A stretch of 64,000 nt of DNA from an uncultured Pseudomonadota bacterium (GCA_903868595.1 CAIPVV010000031.1:1-64000); one strand, 5' to 3'. Positions 42,766 to 52,752 are shown, counted from the first letter of the stretch. Translations and numbers: made by a program. Notes: generated from the letters alone by a model not told the origin.

Positions 42766-44664
42766 CTAGCCCTCCAGTTCCGCCCAGCGCGTGAACGCCG
42801 TTTCGATGTCTGCGTCGACCTGCGCGGCGCGCGCCAGCTCCGACTTCACCGTCGCCGCATCCTGCTTGTAGAACGCGGGATCGGCGGTACGCGCGGCCAG
42901 GCCCGCCTTCTCTGCCTCCAGCTTCTCCAGCTTCAGGGTGAGCGCATCGAGTTCCCGCTGCTCGTTGTTGCTGCGGCGCTTGCGCGCGGGCGCCGCCTTG
43001 GGCGCAGGCTCCGGTGCCTTGGGCGGCGCGGGCGGGGCTTTGGCACGCTGCGCAGCCTGCCGCCGCTCGTTGCGGTAGGCGACCCAGTCGCTGTAGCCAC
43101 CGACGAAGTCCTGCACGAGGCCGTTGCCTTCCAGCACGAAGAGGTTGGTGACGACGCTGTCCAGGAACGCGCGGTCGTGGCTGACCAGCAGAAGCGTGCC
43201 GGCGAATTCCGTCACCAGCTCCTGCAGCAGTTCCAGCGTGTCGATGTCCAGATCGTTGGTCGGCTCGTCCATCACCAAAAGGTTGGCCGGCTGCGCGAAC
43301 AGCTTGGCCAGCAGCAGGCGGTTGCGCTCGCCGCCGGAGAGCGCGGCCGCCGGCGTCTTGAGCTGGTCCGGTCGGAACAGGAAGTCCCGCAGGTAGCTGG
43401 AGACGTGGCGGTTCTGGCCGTTGATCATCACGAAGTCGCTGCGGTCGCTGACATTCTCCATGACCGAGGCTTCCAGGTTCAGCGTGGCGCGCTGCTGGTC
43501 GTAGTAGGCAACCTGCTGCTTGGTGCCGCGGATCACCTTGCCGCTGGTCGGCTCCAGTTCCCCCAGCAGCAGCTTAAGCAGCGTGCTCTTGCCCGCGCCG
43601 TTGGGGCCGACGATGCCGATGCGGTCGCCGCGCATCACGCGGCCGGTGAAGTCGCGGATGACTTGCCGATCGCCAAAGCTCACGGACACCTCCTCGGCCT
43701 CGAAGATCAGCTTGCCGGACTCCTGGCCCTCCTGGACGCCGACGTTCATCTGCCCGACGCGGTCGCGGCGGTCGCGGCGCTCCTGGCGCAGTGCCATCAG
43801 CGCGCGTACGCGTCCCTCGTTGCGGGTGCGGCGGGCCTCCACGCCCTTGCGGATCCAGACCTCCTCCTGCGCGAGCTTCTTGTCGAACAAGGCGTTTTCC
43901 TTCGCCTCGTTGGCCAGCTGCTCGGCCTTCTTCTGCGCATAGGCGTCGTAGTTGCCGGGCCAGCTGCTCAGCGTGCCACGGTCCAGGTCGATGATGCGCG
44001 TGGCCAGGTTGTTCACGAAGCGCCGGTCGTGGCTGACGAACAGCAGCGCGCCCTGGAACTCCTTGAGGAACTCCTCCAGCCACTCGATCGCCTCGATATC
44101 CAGGTGGTTGGTCGGCTCATCCAGCAGCAGCAGCTCCGGATCGCAGACCAGCGCGCGGCCCAGCAGCGCGCGGCGGCGCCAGCCGCCGGAGAGCGCCTCG
44201 TAGGGGGTCTCGCCGTCCAAATCCAGGTGCGAGAGCACCGTGTCCACCCGCTGCTCGATTTGCCAGCCCTGGGCGGCGTCGATCTGCTCCATCAGCCGGC
44301 CGAGCTTCGCGCCGTCGGCGTCGGAGTGGCTCTTGGCATAGGCGTTGGCGGTGGCGTGGTAGGCGGCCAGCAGGCGGGCGACCTCCGGCATGCCACCGGC
44401 CACGACCTCGCGCACCGTCTCGCCGGTGACCGGTGCGATGTCCTGCTGCAGGTGGGCCACGCGGGCGCCCGGCCGGATCCACACGATCCCCGCGTCCGGG
44501 TGGGCCTCCCCGCCGACCAGTCGCAGCAGCGAGGACTTGCCCTCGCCATTGCGACCCACGACGCAGACCCGCTCGCCGGGTTCCACCTGCAGCCCGGCCT
44601 TCTCCAGCAGGGGGCGGGAGCCAAAGGCCAGGGACACGCCGTCCAGGCGAAGCACAGGTGCCAT
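42766..44664 (-). CDS. uup: ABC-F type ATPase, Uup family
   Basis: The 632-residue soluble ATPase has two nucleotide-binding domains: Walker A GRNGEGKSS and GPNGAGKST, two signature motifs (LSGGWRR, LSGGERN) and two Walker B (LLLDEPTNHLD, LVMDEPTNDLD), joined by a Lys/Glu-rich linker. The C-terminal ~90 residues are an Ala/Pro/Lys linker and a coiled coil, the hallmark of Uup. ABC-F proteins act on ribosomes; Uup also affects transposon excision. Its ATG is at 44664. Confidence 0.94.
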   Translation of the reverse strand: MAPVLRLDGVSLAFGSRPLLEKAGLQVEPGERVCVVGRNGEGKSSLLRLVGGEAHPDAGIVWIRPGARVAHLQQDIAPVTGETVREVVAGGMPEVARLLAAYHATANAYAKSHSDADGAKLGRLMEQIDAAQGWQIEQRVDTVLSHLDLDGETPYEALSGGWRRRALLGRALVCDPELLLLDEPTNHLDIEAIEWLEEFLKEFQGALLFVSHDRRFVNNLATRIIDLDRGTLSSWPGNYDAYAQKKAEQLANEAKENALFDKKLAQEEVWIRKGVEARRTRNEGRVRALMALRQERRDRRDRVGQMNVGVQEGQESGKLIFEAEEVSVSFGDRQVIRDFTGRVMRGDRIGIVGPNGAGKSTLLKLLLGELEPTSGKVIRGTKQQVAYYDQQRATLNLEASVMENVSDRSDFVMINGQNRHVSSYLRDFLFRPDQLKTPAAALSGGERNRLLLAKLFAQPANLLVMDEPTNDLDIDTLELLQELVTEFAGTLLLVSHDRAFLDSVVTNLFVLEGNGLVQDFVGGYSDWVAYRNERRQAAQRAKAPPAPPKAPEPAPKAAPARKRRSNNEQRELDALTLKLEKLEAEKAGLAARTADPAFYKQDAATVKSELARAAQVDADIETAFTRWAELEG

Positions 44665-44882
44665 GGCGTTAGCAACCCACTACGGCGCCGGAGCGCAATG
44701 CGGCCCGAGCGACTGGGAGATGCGTCCCGGCGCCGCACGCAGCCGCCACCTGCCTAACCGTGCCGCCCGCCAGGGTCGAAAGGGGTGCACTCCACCCTAA
44801 TCCTCCCCGTCGGCGTGGCGCGGGATTGGATCGGGGCGGGGCGCCGGTTTCGGATCGGTGAGCGTCGGCTAAAGGAATTTTC

Positions 44883-45640
44883 GTGCTTGCAATCATCGGT
44901 ACGTTAGTCGTCCTGGGCAGTGTGCTCGGCGGATTCCTCGCGGGCGGCAGCAGCATTCTGCTGCGCTACCAACCGCTGGAAATCGTGATCATTTGCGGCG
45001 CTGTGCTCGGCGCCTTCCTCACCAGCAATCCCGTGAAAGTCGTGAAGGACTCCTTCACGGGCGCGCTGGGCCTGGTCAAGGGCGCGCGCTACGGCCGCCA
45101 AGAATACATCCAGCTGCTGAACCTCATTTACGACATTCTCGTCCCGGCCGGAAAAGATGGCGTTTTGGCCATCGAACGGCACATCGAGGGCCCCTCGAAG
45201 CGCGATATCTTCCATGAATACCCCATCGTGACGACCGACCGTCACCTGTTGGCGTTCATCGCGGACTGCCTGCGCCTGATCTTCGGCGGCAACCTGGCCC
45301 CCCACGAGCTGGCAAGCCTGCTGGGATACCCGCGGGAGACCCACCACCACGAGGCGGCGGAGCCGACCCATGCGGTGCAGAAGGTGGCCGACCCACTGCC
45401 GGGCTTTGGCATCGCGGCGGCGGTGCTAGGCATCGTGACCACAAGGGCCGCCATCGACGGCGCCAGCACCTCGGAAATCGGCGATCACCTGGGCGCGGCC
45501 CGGGGGGCACCTTCCTGGGTATTCTGGTCGCCTAGGGGTGCGTCGGCCCGATCTCCGCTGCCCTGTAAACCAAGGCGAACGAGGAGGCCAAGGCCTTCGA
45601 GGTCGTGGAGATGGCGCGGGTAGCCAGCGCGCGCGGCTAC
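44883..45640 (+). pseudogene. motA flagellar stator pseudogene
   Basis: A GTG start (44883, preceded by AAAGGAA) opens a frame matching MotA: IIGTLVVLGSVLGGFLAGGS, EIVIICGAVLGAFLTSNP, KDIFHEYPIVTTDRH-like segment and PGFGIAAAVLGIV. At a G6 run (45502-45507) the frame shifts; the continuation in another frame reads GTFLGILVA-stop-GCVGPISAAL-stop-TKANEEAKAF...RGYPPSS with stops at 45533 and 45566. The stator's second half is thus disrupted and its last ~20 residues are missing. No motB or other flagellar gene is nearby. Confidence 0.88.
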
Positions 45641-45647
45641 CCGCCGT

Positions 45648-46832
45648 CTAGCGCGCCGGCTGCCCGTGCGGCTGCGCCGCCTGCACCGGCTGCCCCTCCC
45701 AAATGGAATCCGGCGGGTTGAGCACGATGTCCTCGTCGCTGCCGACGCCGTCGGCGACCTCGTACTCGGTACCGAAATCCCGCCCCAGCTTGACGGCGCG
45801 CAGCGCGATGCGCCGCTCCTTCGTCACCACCGCCACCATGGGACCCTGGCCGCGGAAGATCAGCGTGCTGACGGGCAGGCGCGTGACGCCGGCCGTGCGC
45901 GGGACGTTGAAGGTGATCTGCGCATAGGCGCCGGGCAGCAAGTGGCCCTGGGGGTCGGCCACGGAGAGCTCCACGCGCAGGGCGCGCGACTGCGGATCGA
46001 TCGCGCCGGCGCTGCGCACGACCTTCGCCGCGTAGTGCTCGCCCGGCCGCTCCGGCAGATCGAGCCTGGCTGGCAGCCCGGGGCGAATGATCGCCGACTG
46101 CGCCTGCGGGACCTGCACGAACACGCGCAACTGGCCGAGGGAGGCGATGCGAAACAGTGCGCCCGCACTGCTGCCGCTCGTGGCGGTGGTACCGCCGGCT
46201 GCCGTGACCAACTGGCCCACGTCGACGTTGCGCGCCGTCACCAGGCCGTCAAACGGCGCCACGATGCGCCGAAAGCCCTGCAACTGCCGTAGGCGGGCGA
46301 CATTGGCCGCCTGTGCCTCCAGCGCCGCGCGCTTGGCACGCGCATCGGCCACCTTCTCCTCGGCCGCCTGGCGCGCGACCAGCTTCTGCTCCAGCAGCTG
46401 CTCCCAGCGCGCCGCGGTGCTGCGCGCCAGCTCCTCGTTGGCGCGGCTGGTGGCGAGGTCCGCCTCGGCCTGCCGCAGCTGCTCGTCCAGCTCCGGCGTG
46501 TCGATCTGCGCCAGCAGCTGGCCGGCCTTCACGTGCTGGCCGATATCCGTATGCAGGCGGCGCAGGTACCCCTGGCTGCGGGCATAGAGGCTGGCCTCGT
46601 TCAGGGCCTCCAGCGTGCCCGGCAGCTGCAGGTAGCCGCTGTCCTCGTTGGCATTGGGATGGGTCGTGGCCACGTTGAGCACGGCCGCCTCGCTACTGCG
46701 CTCTTGCAGCGCCGCGAACGCCTGGTGGCGGCTGGTCAGTCCGTAGATCACGCCGAGCACGGCCAGGATCGCCGTGGCCAGCAGCCACAGGCGCAGTGTC
46801 GAGCGCGAAGCGGGGGAGGAAGTCTCAGGCAT
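45648..46832 (-). CDS. RND efflux periplasmic adaptor (membrane fusion protein)
   Basis: The 394-residue adaptor starts at 46832 (MPETSSPASRSTLRLWLLATAILAVLGV), which gives an N-terminal membrane anchor. A biotinyl-lipoyl half (SLYARSQGYLRRLHTDIGQHVKAGQLLAQID) flanks an alpha-hairpin (ELDEQLRQAEADLATS...), and the second half (FRRIVAPFDGLVTARNVDVGQLV) closes it before a beta-barrel domain. It starts eight bases inside the RND pump gene 3' end, so the two are coupled. No outer-membrane channel gene follows. Confidence 0.92.
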   Translation of the reverse strand: MPETSSPASRSTLRLWLLATAILAVLGVIYGLTSRHQAFAALQERSSEAAVLNVATTHPNANEDSGYLQLPGTLEALNEASLYARSQGYLRRLHTDIGQHVKAGQLLAQIDTPELDEQLRQAEADLATSRANEELARSTAARWEQLLEQKLVARQAAEEKVADARAKRAALEAQAANVARLRQLQGFRRIVAPFDGLVTARNVDVGQLVTAAGGTTATSGSSAGALFRIASLGQLRVFVQVPQAQSAIIRPGLPARLDLPERPGEHYAAKVVRSAGAIDPQSRALRVELSVADPQGHLLPGAYAQITFNVPRTAGVTRLPVSTLIFRGQGPMVAVVTKERRIALRAVKLGRDFGTEYEVADGVGSDEDIVLNPPDSIWEGQPVQAAQPHGQPAR

Positions 46833-49800
46833 GTTCGGGTACCTGTAGCGGTTGGCGCCCCAGGCGCCGCGTGTGCAAGATCGTGAAGACGGCCGGGACG
46901 AACAGCAGCGTCGCCAGCGTGGCAAAGGCCAGGCCGCCGACAACCGCGCGTCCCAGCGGCGCGTTCTGTTCGCCGCCCTCGCCCAGGCCCAGCGCCATCG
47001 GCGCCATGCCGACGATCATCGCCAGGGCGGTCATCAGGACCGGGCGCAGCCGGGAATGGGCCGCGGCGAGCATCGCACGCGGGGGGCTGTCACCCGCGGC
47101 CAGGCGCTCGCGCGCGAAGCTCACCACCAGGATGCTGTTGGCGGTGGCCACGCCCATGCACAGGATCGCCCCGGTCAGGGCCGGCACCGACAGCGTCGTG
47201 AAACTCAGGAACAGGCACCACGCGATGCCGGCCAGCGCGGCCGGCAACGCGGCGATGATGATCAGTGCGTCGGTCCACGACTGGAAGGTCACCACCAGCA
47301 GCAGGTACACCAGCAGGATGGCCAGCGCGAGGCCGGCCGAGAGGCCCGCAAAGGAGCTGCGCATGGTCTCCAGCTGCCCGCGCAACTCCAGGCTCGTGCC
47401 GCGCGGCAGCGCCTTGCGTGCCTCCTCCACCGCCGCGCGTACCTCGCTGGCGACGCCGCCGAGGTCGCGACCAGCCACGTCCCCGTAGAGGTCCAGTACC
47501 GGCTGCACGTTGTAGTGGGAGATCACCGCGGAGGCCGTGGAGAAGCTCACGCGGGAGAGCTGCCCGAGCGTGCGGCTGAAGCCGGCGGCGTCGGCGCCCA
47601 GCGGGATCGCCAGCAGGTCGCTGGTGGAGGCGAGCCGGTGCTGCGGCGTCTGCGTGGAGATCGCGTACTGCACGCCGTTGGCCGGGTTGAGCCAGAACGC
47701 CGGGGCGGTCTGGCCGCTGCCGCTGAGGTTCAGGAGCAGGTCCTGCGCGACATCGCGCTGGGTGAGCCCCAGGTCGCGTGCCTGGCTGCGATCCACCTCC
47801 AGCGAGAGCTGCGGCCGGTCGAAGACCTGCTGCATGCGCAGGTCCACCAAGCCCGGGATACGGTGCAGGCGGGCGAGAAGCTTGCGGGCGACTTCGCGGT
47901 TGCCCTCCACGTTGTTGCCGACGATCTGTATGTTGATCGGGGAGGGCAGTCCCAGGTTCAGGATCTGGCTGACGATGTCCGCCGGCAGGAAGGCGATGGT
48001 CACGCCGGGAAATTGCCGCGGCAGGCTCTCGCGCAGGCGTTGCACGTAGGCGGCGGTCGGCGCGTGACTCTTGCGCAGGCCCAGCAGGATGTCCGCATCG
48101 GCACTGCCGATGGGCGCCGAGGTGCTGTAGGAGAGGTTCAGGCCGCTCTGCGGCAGGCCGATGTTGTCCACCAGCGAGTCGATTTCCTGCGGCGGGATCA
48201 CGGCGCGTACGGCCGCCTCCACCTGGTCGCACAGCGCCGCGGTCTCCTCCACGCGCAGGCCGCTGTGGCCGCGGATGTGCAGCTTGATCTGTCCCGCATC
48301 TACCGCGGGGAAGAAATCGGTGCCCAGCGCCAGGCCCAGCGGCAGCGAGACCACCACGAGCGCGGCGAAGATCCCCGCGAATCGCGCCGGTCGGTGGAGG
48401 ATGCGCTCCAGCGTCGCGATGTAGAAACTGCGCAGCCGGAAGAAGCCCACGTCGAAGTGTTCCCGCAGGCCGCGCGGCGCGGTGGTGATCGCGTGATGCA
48501 CCATCGGCTGGGCCTTGAGCCAGTAGCGCGCCAGGGTTGGCACCAGCGTGCGCGAGAGGGCGAAGGAGGCGAGCAGGGAGAAGATCACTGCCTGCGCCAT
48601 CGGCGCGAACAGGAACTGCGCGACGCCGCTCAGGAAGAACATCGGCACGAACACCACGCAGATGCACAGCACCGAGACGAACGCCGGCAGCACGATCTGC
48701 TGTGCACCGTCGCGGATCGCCGTGTCCACGTCCTTGCCCATCTCCAGGTGAGCGTTGATGTTCTCGATCGTGACCGTGGCGTCATCCACCAGGATGCCGA
48801 TGGAGAGCGCAAAGCCGCTCAGGGTCATGATGTTGATCGTCTGCCCGAGCGCCGCGAGCGCGATGACGGCAGCCAGGATCGACAGCGGGATCGAGATGCA
48901 GATGATGACGGTGCTGCGCCAGCTGCCCAGGAACAGCAGGATCAGAAGTCCCGTGAGGCAGGCGGCCACCACGCCCTCGCGCACCACGCTGTTGATCGCC
49001 GCGTTCACGAAGACCGACTGGTCCCCGATCAGCGCGATGTGCAGGTCCTTGGGCAGGGTGCTGGCGACCTTCGGCAGGATGGTCTTGACGCGTTCGATGA
49101 TGTCCAGCGTGGAGGCGCCGGCGCCGCGCTGGATCGTCAGCAGCGCGGCTCGCTGGCCGTTGACGCGCACGATGTTGGTCTGCGGCGTGAAGCCGTCGCG
49201 CACGTGGGCGACGTCGTGCAGGTAGAGCGCGCCGCTGGCGCTCTTGATCGGTAGGTCGTTGAGGGCCTCGGCCGTGGCGGTGCTGGCGTTGAGCTTAACG
49301 TCGTACTCGGTGTCGCCGATCTTCTGGGTACCCGCCGGCAGCGTGAGATTCTGTGCCGCGATGGCATCGGTGACGTCGCTGGCCGTCATGCCCCGCGCCG
49401 CCAGCGCCGCCGGGTCCAGGTCCACGAGGATCTGGCGGCTCTTGCCGCCATAGGCGTTGGTGACCGCGGCTCCTTGTACCGTCGCCAGCTGCACGCGCAG
49501 GAAATTGTTGGCCAGGTCGTTGATCTCGTGCTCGGCCAGGCGCTCGCTGGTCATGGCCAGCTGCAGCACCGGCACGTTGGCGGCGTCGTAGGCGACGATC
49601 AGCGGCGGGATGGTTCCGGGTGGCATGGAGCGCACGCCGGACTGGGCCGAGGCGACCATCTGGGCCTGCGCGCGCTCGACATTGGCGCCGGGGTGCAGGA
49701 AGACCTTGATCACGCTGGTGCCGGCCAGCGACTGGGACTCCAGGTGCTCGATGTCGTTGACCGTCGTGGACAGACCGCGCTCGTACTGGGTGGAGATGCG

Positions 49801-49983
49801 TCCGGCCATCTCGTCGGCTGCCAGGCCCGAATAGCCCCAGACGGCCGAGAGGATGGGGATCGGGATGCGCGGGAAGATGTCCACGGCCATGCGCTGCAAG
49901 GCGAGTACGCCAAACAGCGGCAGCAGCAGCGCCATCACCAGGAAGGTGTAGGGCCTGCGAAGGGCGATATCAACGATCCACAC
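46825..49983 (-). CDS. RND-family inner-membrane efflux transporter
   Basis: The 1052-residue pump (GTG start, MWIVDIALRRPYTFLVMALLLP) has the AcrB/MexB/CusA architecture: TM1, a large periplasmic loop, TM2-6, a repeat of the same in the second half. Charged residues in TM4, within GFALSIGILVDDATV, fit the proton relay of the hydrophobe/amphiphile (HAE) type. Its 3' end overlaps the adaptor by eight bases. The gene order RND-then-adaptor is opposite to the common adaptor-first order. Substrate unknown. Confidence 0.93.
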   Translation of the reverse strand: MWIVDIALRRPYTFLVMALLLPLFGVLALQRMAVDIFPRIPIPILSAVWGYSGLAADEMAGRISTQYERGLSTTVNDIEHLESQSLAGTSVIKVFLHPGANVERAQAQMVASAQSGVRSMPPGTIPPLIVAYDAANVPVLQLAMTSERLAEHEINDLANNFLRVQLATVQGAAVTNAYGGKSRQILVDLDPAALAARGMTASDVTDAIAAQNLTLPAGTQKIGDTEYDVKLNASTATAEALNDLPIKSASGALYLHDVAHVRDGFTPQTNIVRVNGQRAALLTIQRGAGASTLDIIERVKTILPKVASTLPKDLHIALIGDQSVFVNAAINSVVREGVVAACLTGLLILLFLGSWRSTVIICISIPLSILAAVIALAALGQTINIMTLSGFALSIGILVDDATVTIENINAHLEMGKDVDTAIRDGAQQIVLPAFVSVLCICVVFVPMFFLSGVAQFLFAPMAQAVIFSLLASFALSRTLVPTLARYWLKAQPMVHHAITTAPRGLREHFDVGFFRLRSFYIATLERILHRPARFAGIFAALVVVSLPLGLALGTDFFPAVDAGQIKLHIRGHSGLRVEETAALCDQVEAAVRAVIPPQEIDSLVDNIGLPQSGLNLSYSTSAPIGSADADILLGLRKSHAPTAAYVQRLRESLPRQFPGVTIAFLPADIVSQILNLGLPSPINIQIVGNNVEGNREVARKLLARLHRIPGLVDLRMQQVFDRPQLSLEVDRSQARDLGLTQRDVAQDLLLNLSGSGQTAPAFWLNPANGVQYAISTQTPQHRLASTSDLLAIPLGADAAGFSRTLGQLSRVSFSTASAVISHYNVQPVLDLYGDVAGRDLGGVASEVRAAVEEARKALPRGTSLELRGQLETMRSSFAGLSAGLALAILLVYLLLVVTFQSWTDALIIIAALPAALAGIAWCLFLSFTTLSVPALTGAILCMGVATANSILVVSFARERLAAGDSPPRAMLAAAHSRLRPVLMTALAMIVGMAPMALGLGEGGEQNAPLGRAVVGGLAFATLATLLFVPAVFTILHTRRLGRQPLQVPEHA

Positions 49984-50076
49984 GTCGGTACTTTTCCGCT
50001 ATTCGGGGGCGCAGGGGCCGCTACTGTACAGCGGCTCGGCTTTGCCCTGCAGTACGCCGCATGAAATAGTACCCGG

Positions 50077-50679
50077 ATGCCGAACGCCCCCGTTTCCCTG
50101 GCCATCTTGGCCGTCCTTGCCGTGCTCGCCCTGCTGGGCCTGCGCCCGGTACCGGGCCTTGCCCAGAAGCTGCTGTTCCGGCCCTACGAGGTGGCGCGCG
50201 GCCGGCGCCGCTGGAGCGTCGCCACCAGCGTCTTCGTCCACGCCGACCTGGGTCACCTCATCTCCAACGCGCTGACCCTGTGGTTCTTCGGCCCGGAGCT
50301 GGAGGCGGTACTGGGGAGCCTGCGCTTTTCGCTGCTGTACGCCGTCGGGGCGGGCTTCAGCCAGCTCTGGTCGTACCTGAAGCACCGCGACGACCCGGCG
50401 TACGCCACGCTGGGCGCATCCGGCGCCATCGCCGCCGTGCTGTTTGCCTACATCGTTTACAAGCCGACGGACGGCATGCTGATGCTGCCCCTACCGGTAT
50501 CGATCCCGGCGCCGCTCTTCGGGCTGCTGTACCTCGCGATGGAGTGGTGGTCGGCGCGCCAGGCGCGCGGCCGCATCAACCACGAGGCGCACTTCGGCGG
50601 CGCCCTGACGGGGCTCGCCTTCGTGCTGTTCACCGACCCGCGGGCGTACCTGCGGGCCGCGGCGCTGCTGGGGCTGTAG
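50077..50679 (+). CDS. rhomboid-family intramembrane serine protease
   Basis: The 200-residue, six-helix protein has the rhomboid catalytic set: HADLGHLISNALTLWF with His60 and Asn64 (oxyanion side), the nucleophile Ser115 in GASGA, and His172 in NHEAHFGGALTG. It should cleave within transmembrane segments of membrane substrates. Start ATG 50077 lies 94 bp from the divergent RND gene. Confidence 0.9.
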   Translation: MPNAPVSLAILAVLAVLALLGLRPVPGLAQKLLFRPYEVARGRRRWSVATSVFVHADLGHLISNALTLWFFGPELEAVLGSLRFSLLYAVGAGFSQLWSYLKHRDDPAYATLGASGAIAAVLFAYIVYKPTDGMLMLPLPVSIPAPLFGLLYLAMEWWSARQARGRINHEAHFGGALTGLAFVLFTDPRAYLRAAALLGL

Positions 50680-50686
50680 CCTCCCC

Positions 50687-51436
50687 CTAGATGGCGGTCT
50701 GGCCGCCATCGATGACGAACACCTGGCCGTTGGTGAAGGTGGCGTCGTCGGAGCAGAGGTGCAGGATCATGCCGCTCATCTCCGCCGGGTCCGCGGCGCG
50801 GCCGATCGGGCTGCCGGCGTAGAACGCCTCCATGAAGCCCGGCGTATGGAACCAGGCCTCCGTCATCTCGGTGCGCACCAGCCCCGGGGCGAGGGCGTTG
50901 ACGCGGATGCCGGCGCGGGCGTACTCGATCGCCGCGGACTTGGTCAGTCCCACGACGCCATGCTTGGCGGCCACGTAGGGGGCCATGTTGGGGTTGGCGA
51001 TCACGCCGCCGACCGAGGCCGTGTTCACGATAGCGCCGCCGCCATGGGCTTGCATGTGGCGGATCTCCGCCTGCAGGCACAGGAACACGCCCTTGAGGTC
51101 GACCGCGATGGTGCGGTCGAAGTCCGCCTCCGCGACCTCGGTGAACGGGCGGGGCGGCGGCAGGATGCCGGCGTTGTTGAGCGCGGCGTTGAGCGCGCCG
51201 AAACGCGCCACCGTGGCGGCCACGAGCGCCTCCACCTGCGACTTGCTGCTGACATCGGTGCGCTGCCACGCGGCCTGTCCGCCCGCGGCCTGGATCAGGG
51301 CCACCGTCTCGGCAGCGCGCTCGTCGACGTCACCGATCATCACGGCCGCCCCGGCGCGGGCGAAGGCGAGGGACGCCGCGCGGCCGATGCCCGAGGAGCC
51401 TCCGGTGACAAGGACGACTTTGCCTGAATAGTTCAT
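50687..51436 (-). CDS. short-chain dehydrogenase/reductase (SDR)
   Basis: The 249-residue classical SDR has TGGSSGIG (nucleotide binding), LNNAGIL, the catalytic Ser/Tyr/Lys in NTASVGG...YVAAKHGV, and a C-terminal NGQVFVIDGGQTAI. It uses NAD(P) on an alcohol or ketone; the substrate is not readable. Start at 51436 (MNYSGKVVLVTGG). Convergent with the rhomboid gene. Confidence 0.93.
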   Translation of the reverse strand: MNYSGKVVLVTGGSSGIGRAASLAFARAGAAVMIGDVDERAAETVALIQAAGGQAAWQRTDVSSKSQVEALVAATVARFGALNAALNNAGILPPPRPFTEVAEADFDRTIAVDLKGVFLCLQAEIRHMQAHGGGAIVNTASVGGVIANPNMAPYVAAKHGVVGLTKSAAIEYARAGIRVNALAPGLVRTEMTEAWFHTPGFMEAFYAGSPIGRAADPAEMSGMILHLCSDDATFTNGQVFVIDGGQTAI

Positions 51437-51562
51437 GTCCGCTCCGCAGTGCCGTTGAAGGTGCGGGCCAGACGATACCCTGCGCCCGGGCATGCGACTA
51501 GGACCCCGACGGGGCGGCCGGGGCTCGCCTGCCGGGCAGCCGGCCTGCGGGTCGGGGAGGTC

Positions 51563-52081
51563 TTACTTGGCGAGCAGGCGCTTGACCCGGGCAGCCGACA
51601 ACAGGCCCCGCAGGCGGCGCTCGCCGTTCTCGGCGGTCTCCATGACCGGGATGTGGCTGAGGCGTGACTCCTCGAACAGCCGCGCCACCGCCGCGACGGT
51701 GGAGCGCTCGATGTCGCTGATGTTGACGACCTGCCAGTCCTGTATCCGCTGCATGATGTCGCGCACCAGCACTTCCCCGCGCTTGCCGGAGACAGACTGC
51801 ATGTGACGCGCCGGCTTCTCGCTGGTGATGTCGTAGGCGGTGATCAGCCCCACCACGACGTTCTTCTCCGGGTCGACCGCGAAGGCGCAGCGTACCCCCG
51901 TGTGTTTCATGTGCTCCAGGGCTTCATCGATCGTCGCGCCGTCGGCGGTGGTCACCGAGGCACGCTCGCGAAAATCCGTCATGACGGACAGGGCCGGGTC
52001 GCCGGGGGCGGCGTACCAGGGCTCCGCCCCGGGGATCGGCAGGGTCACATTCTTCAGCTTCACCAGGGTCAACGCGGGCAT
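51563..52081 (-). CDS. CBS-domain protein
   Basis: The 172-residue protein starts at 52081 (MPALTLVKLKNVTLPIPG) behind a GAGGAG ribosome binding site. It carries a tandem pair of CBS motifs: VTTADGATIDEALEHMKHTGVRCAFAVD with VVGLITAYDI, and STVAAVARLFEESRLSHIPVMETA. CBS pairs bind adenosine ligands. No catalytic domain attached. Confidence 0.85.
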   Translation of the reverse strand: MPALTLVKLKNVTLPIPGAEPWYAAPGDPALSVMTDFRERASVTTADGATIDEALEHMKHTGVRCAFAVDPEKNVVVGLITAYDITSEKPARHMQSVSGKRGEVLVRDIMQRIQDWQVVNISDIERSTVAAVARLFEESRLSHIPVMETAENGERRLRGLLSAARVKRLLAK

Positions 52082-52197
52082 GGGGCACTCCTCAACTATC
52101 TGGACCAACCCTAGCGCTTTAAGGTTCCATCGGTCGATGGTATCCGGTCTGCCTGTGCGACGCGGCATATCGCCGTGCCTTCCTTAGGAGCCATAAA

Positions 52198-52752
52198 GCC
52201 AAGCCGATCGCGCTGACGCGTGAGCAGCTGTACCGGGCCGGCGCCTAACCCCGGCACGCGGGACACCTACGTTGCCCTGGCGATGTCCTCCCCGGCGAGA
52301 AGCAGGAGGCATTGCGGGGCGTGGCGACGGAGCAGCGCCAGATCCTCTGCCAGGCGGTACGGGAGGACGGCGTGTGGACCGACATGCCGGACGACTACGC
52401 GGTGCTGATGGCCCGCATCGCCAGAGACCCGACCGCCATCGGCATTCTGGGTTTCTCCCACCTGGACCAGAATCGCGAGCCAATACAGGCCGCGACGATC
52501 GATGGCGTCGCGCCGACCTACCCGTCCATCGGCGCGTGGCGCTACCCCTTGGCGCGGCCATTCTTCGACTACGTCGGGAAGTCCCCCGTAAACGTGATCC
52601 CAGGGCTTGCCGGGTTCGTCCGGGAATTCGTGAGCGAGCGGACCGCCGGGGCAGATCGCCACCTGGTGGACAAGGGGCTGGCGCCGGCGCCGCCGTCCTC
52701 GCTGCGCCTGGAGCGTGCGAAGGCCCTGGCACGGGCCGGATCGCCGCGCTGA
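52198..52752 (+). pseudogene. remnant of a PstS-like phosphate-binding protein
   Basis: Three pieces in two frames follow each other: KPIALTREQLYRA (ending in a stop at 52246), PGTRDTYVALAM, then a longer frame from 52312 with AVREDGVWTDMPDDYAVLMARIARDPTAIGILGFSHLDQN, IDGVAPTYPSIGAWRYPLARPFFDYVGKS and HLVDKGLAP. These match, in order, the second half of PstS-type periplasmic binding proteins (SSGT.., GY..L., YPL.R.., LV.KG). Stop codon, frameshift and missing N-terminus make it a pseudogene. Confidence 0.7.

Noticed and set aside
43177-44757. A 526-codon + strand frame opposite uup.
   Set aside because: It is antisense to a complete ABC-F ATPase with all motifs; translation has no domain.
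46852-49254. An 800-codon + strand frame opposite the RND pump.
   Set aside because: It is antisense to a clear RND transporter and contains only Arg/Gln/Ala/Asp-rich translation.
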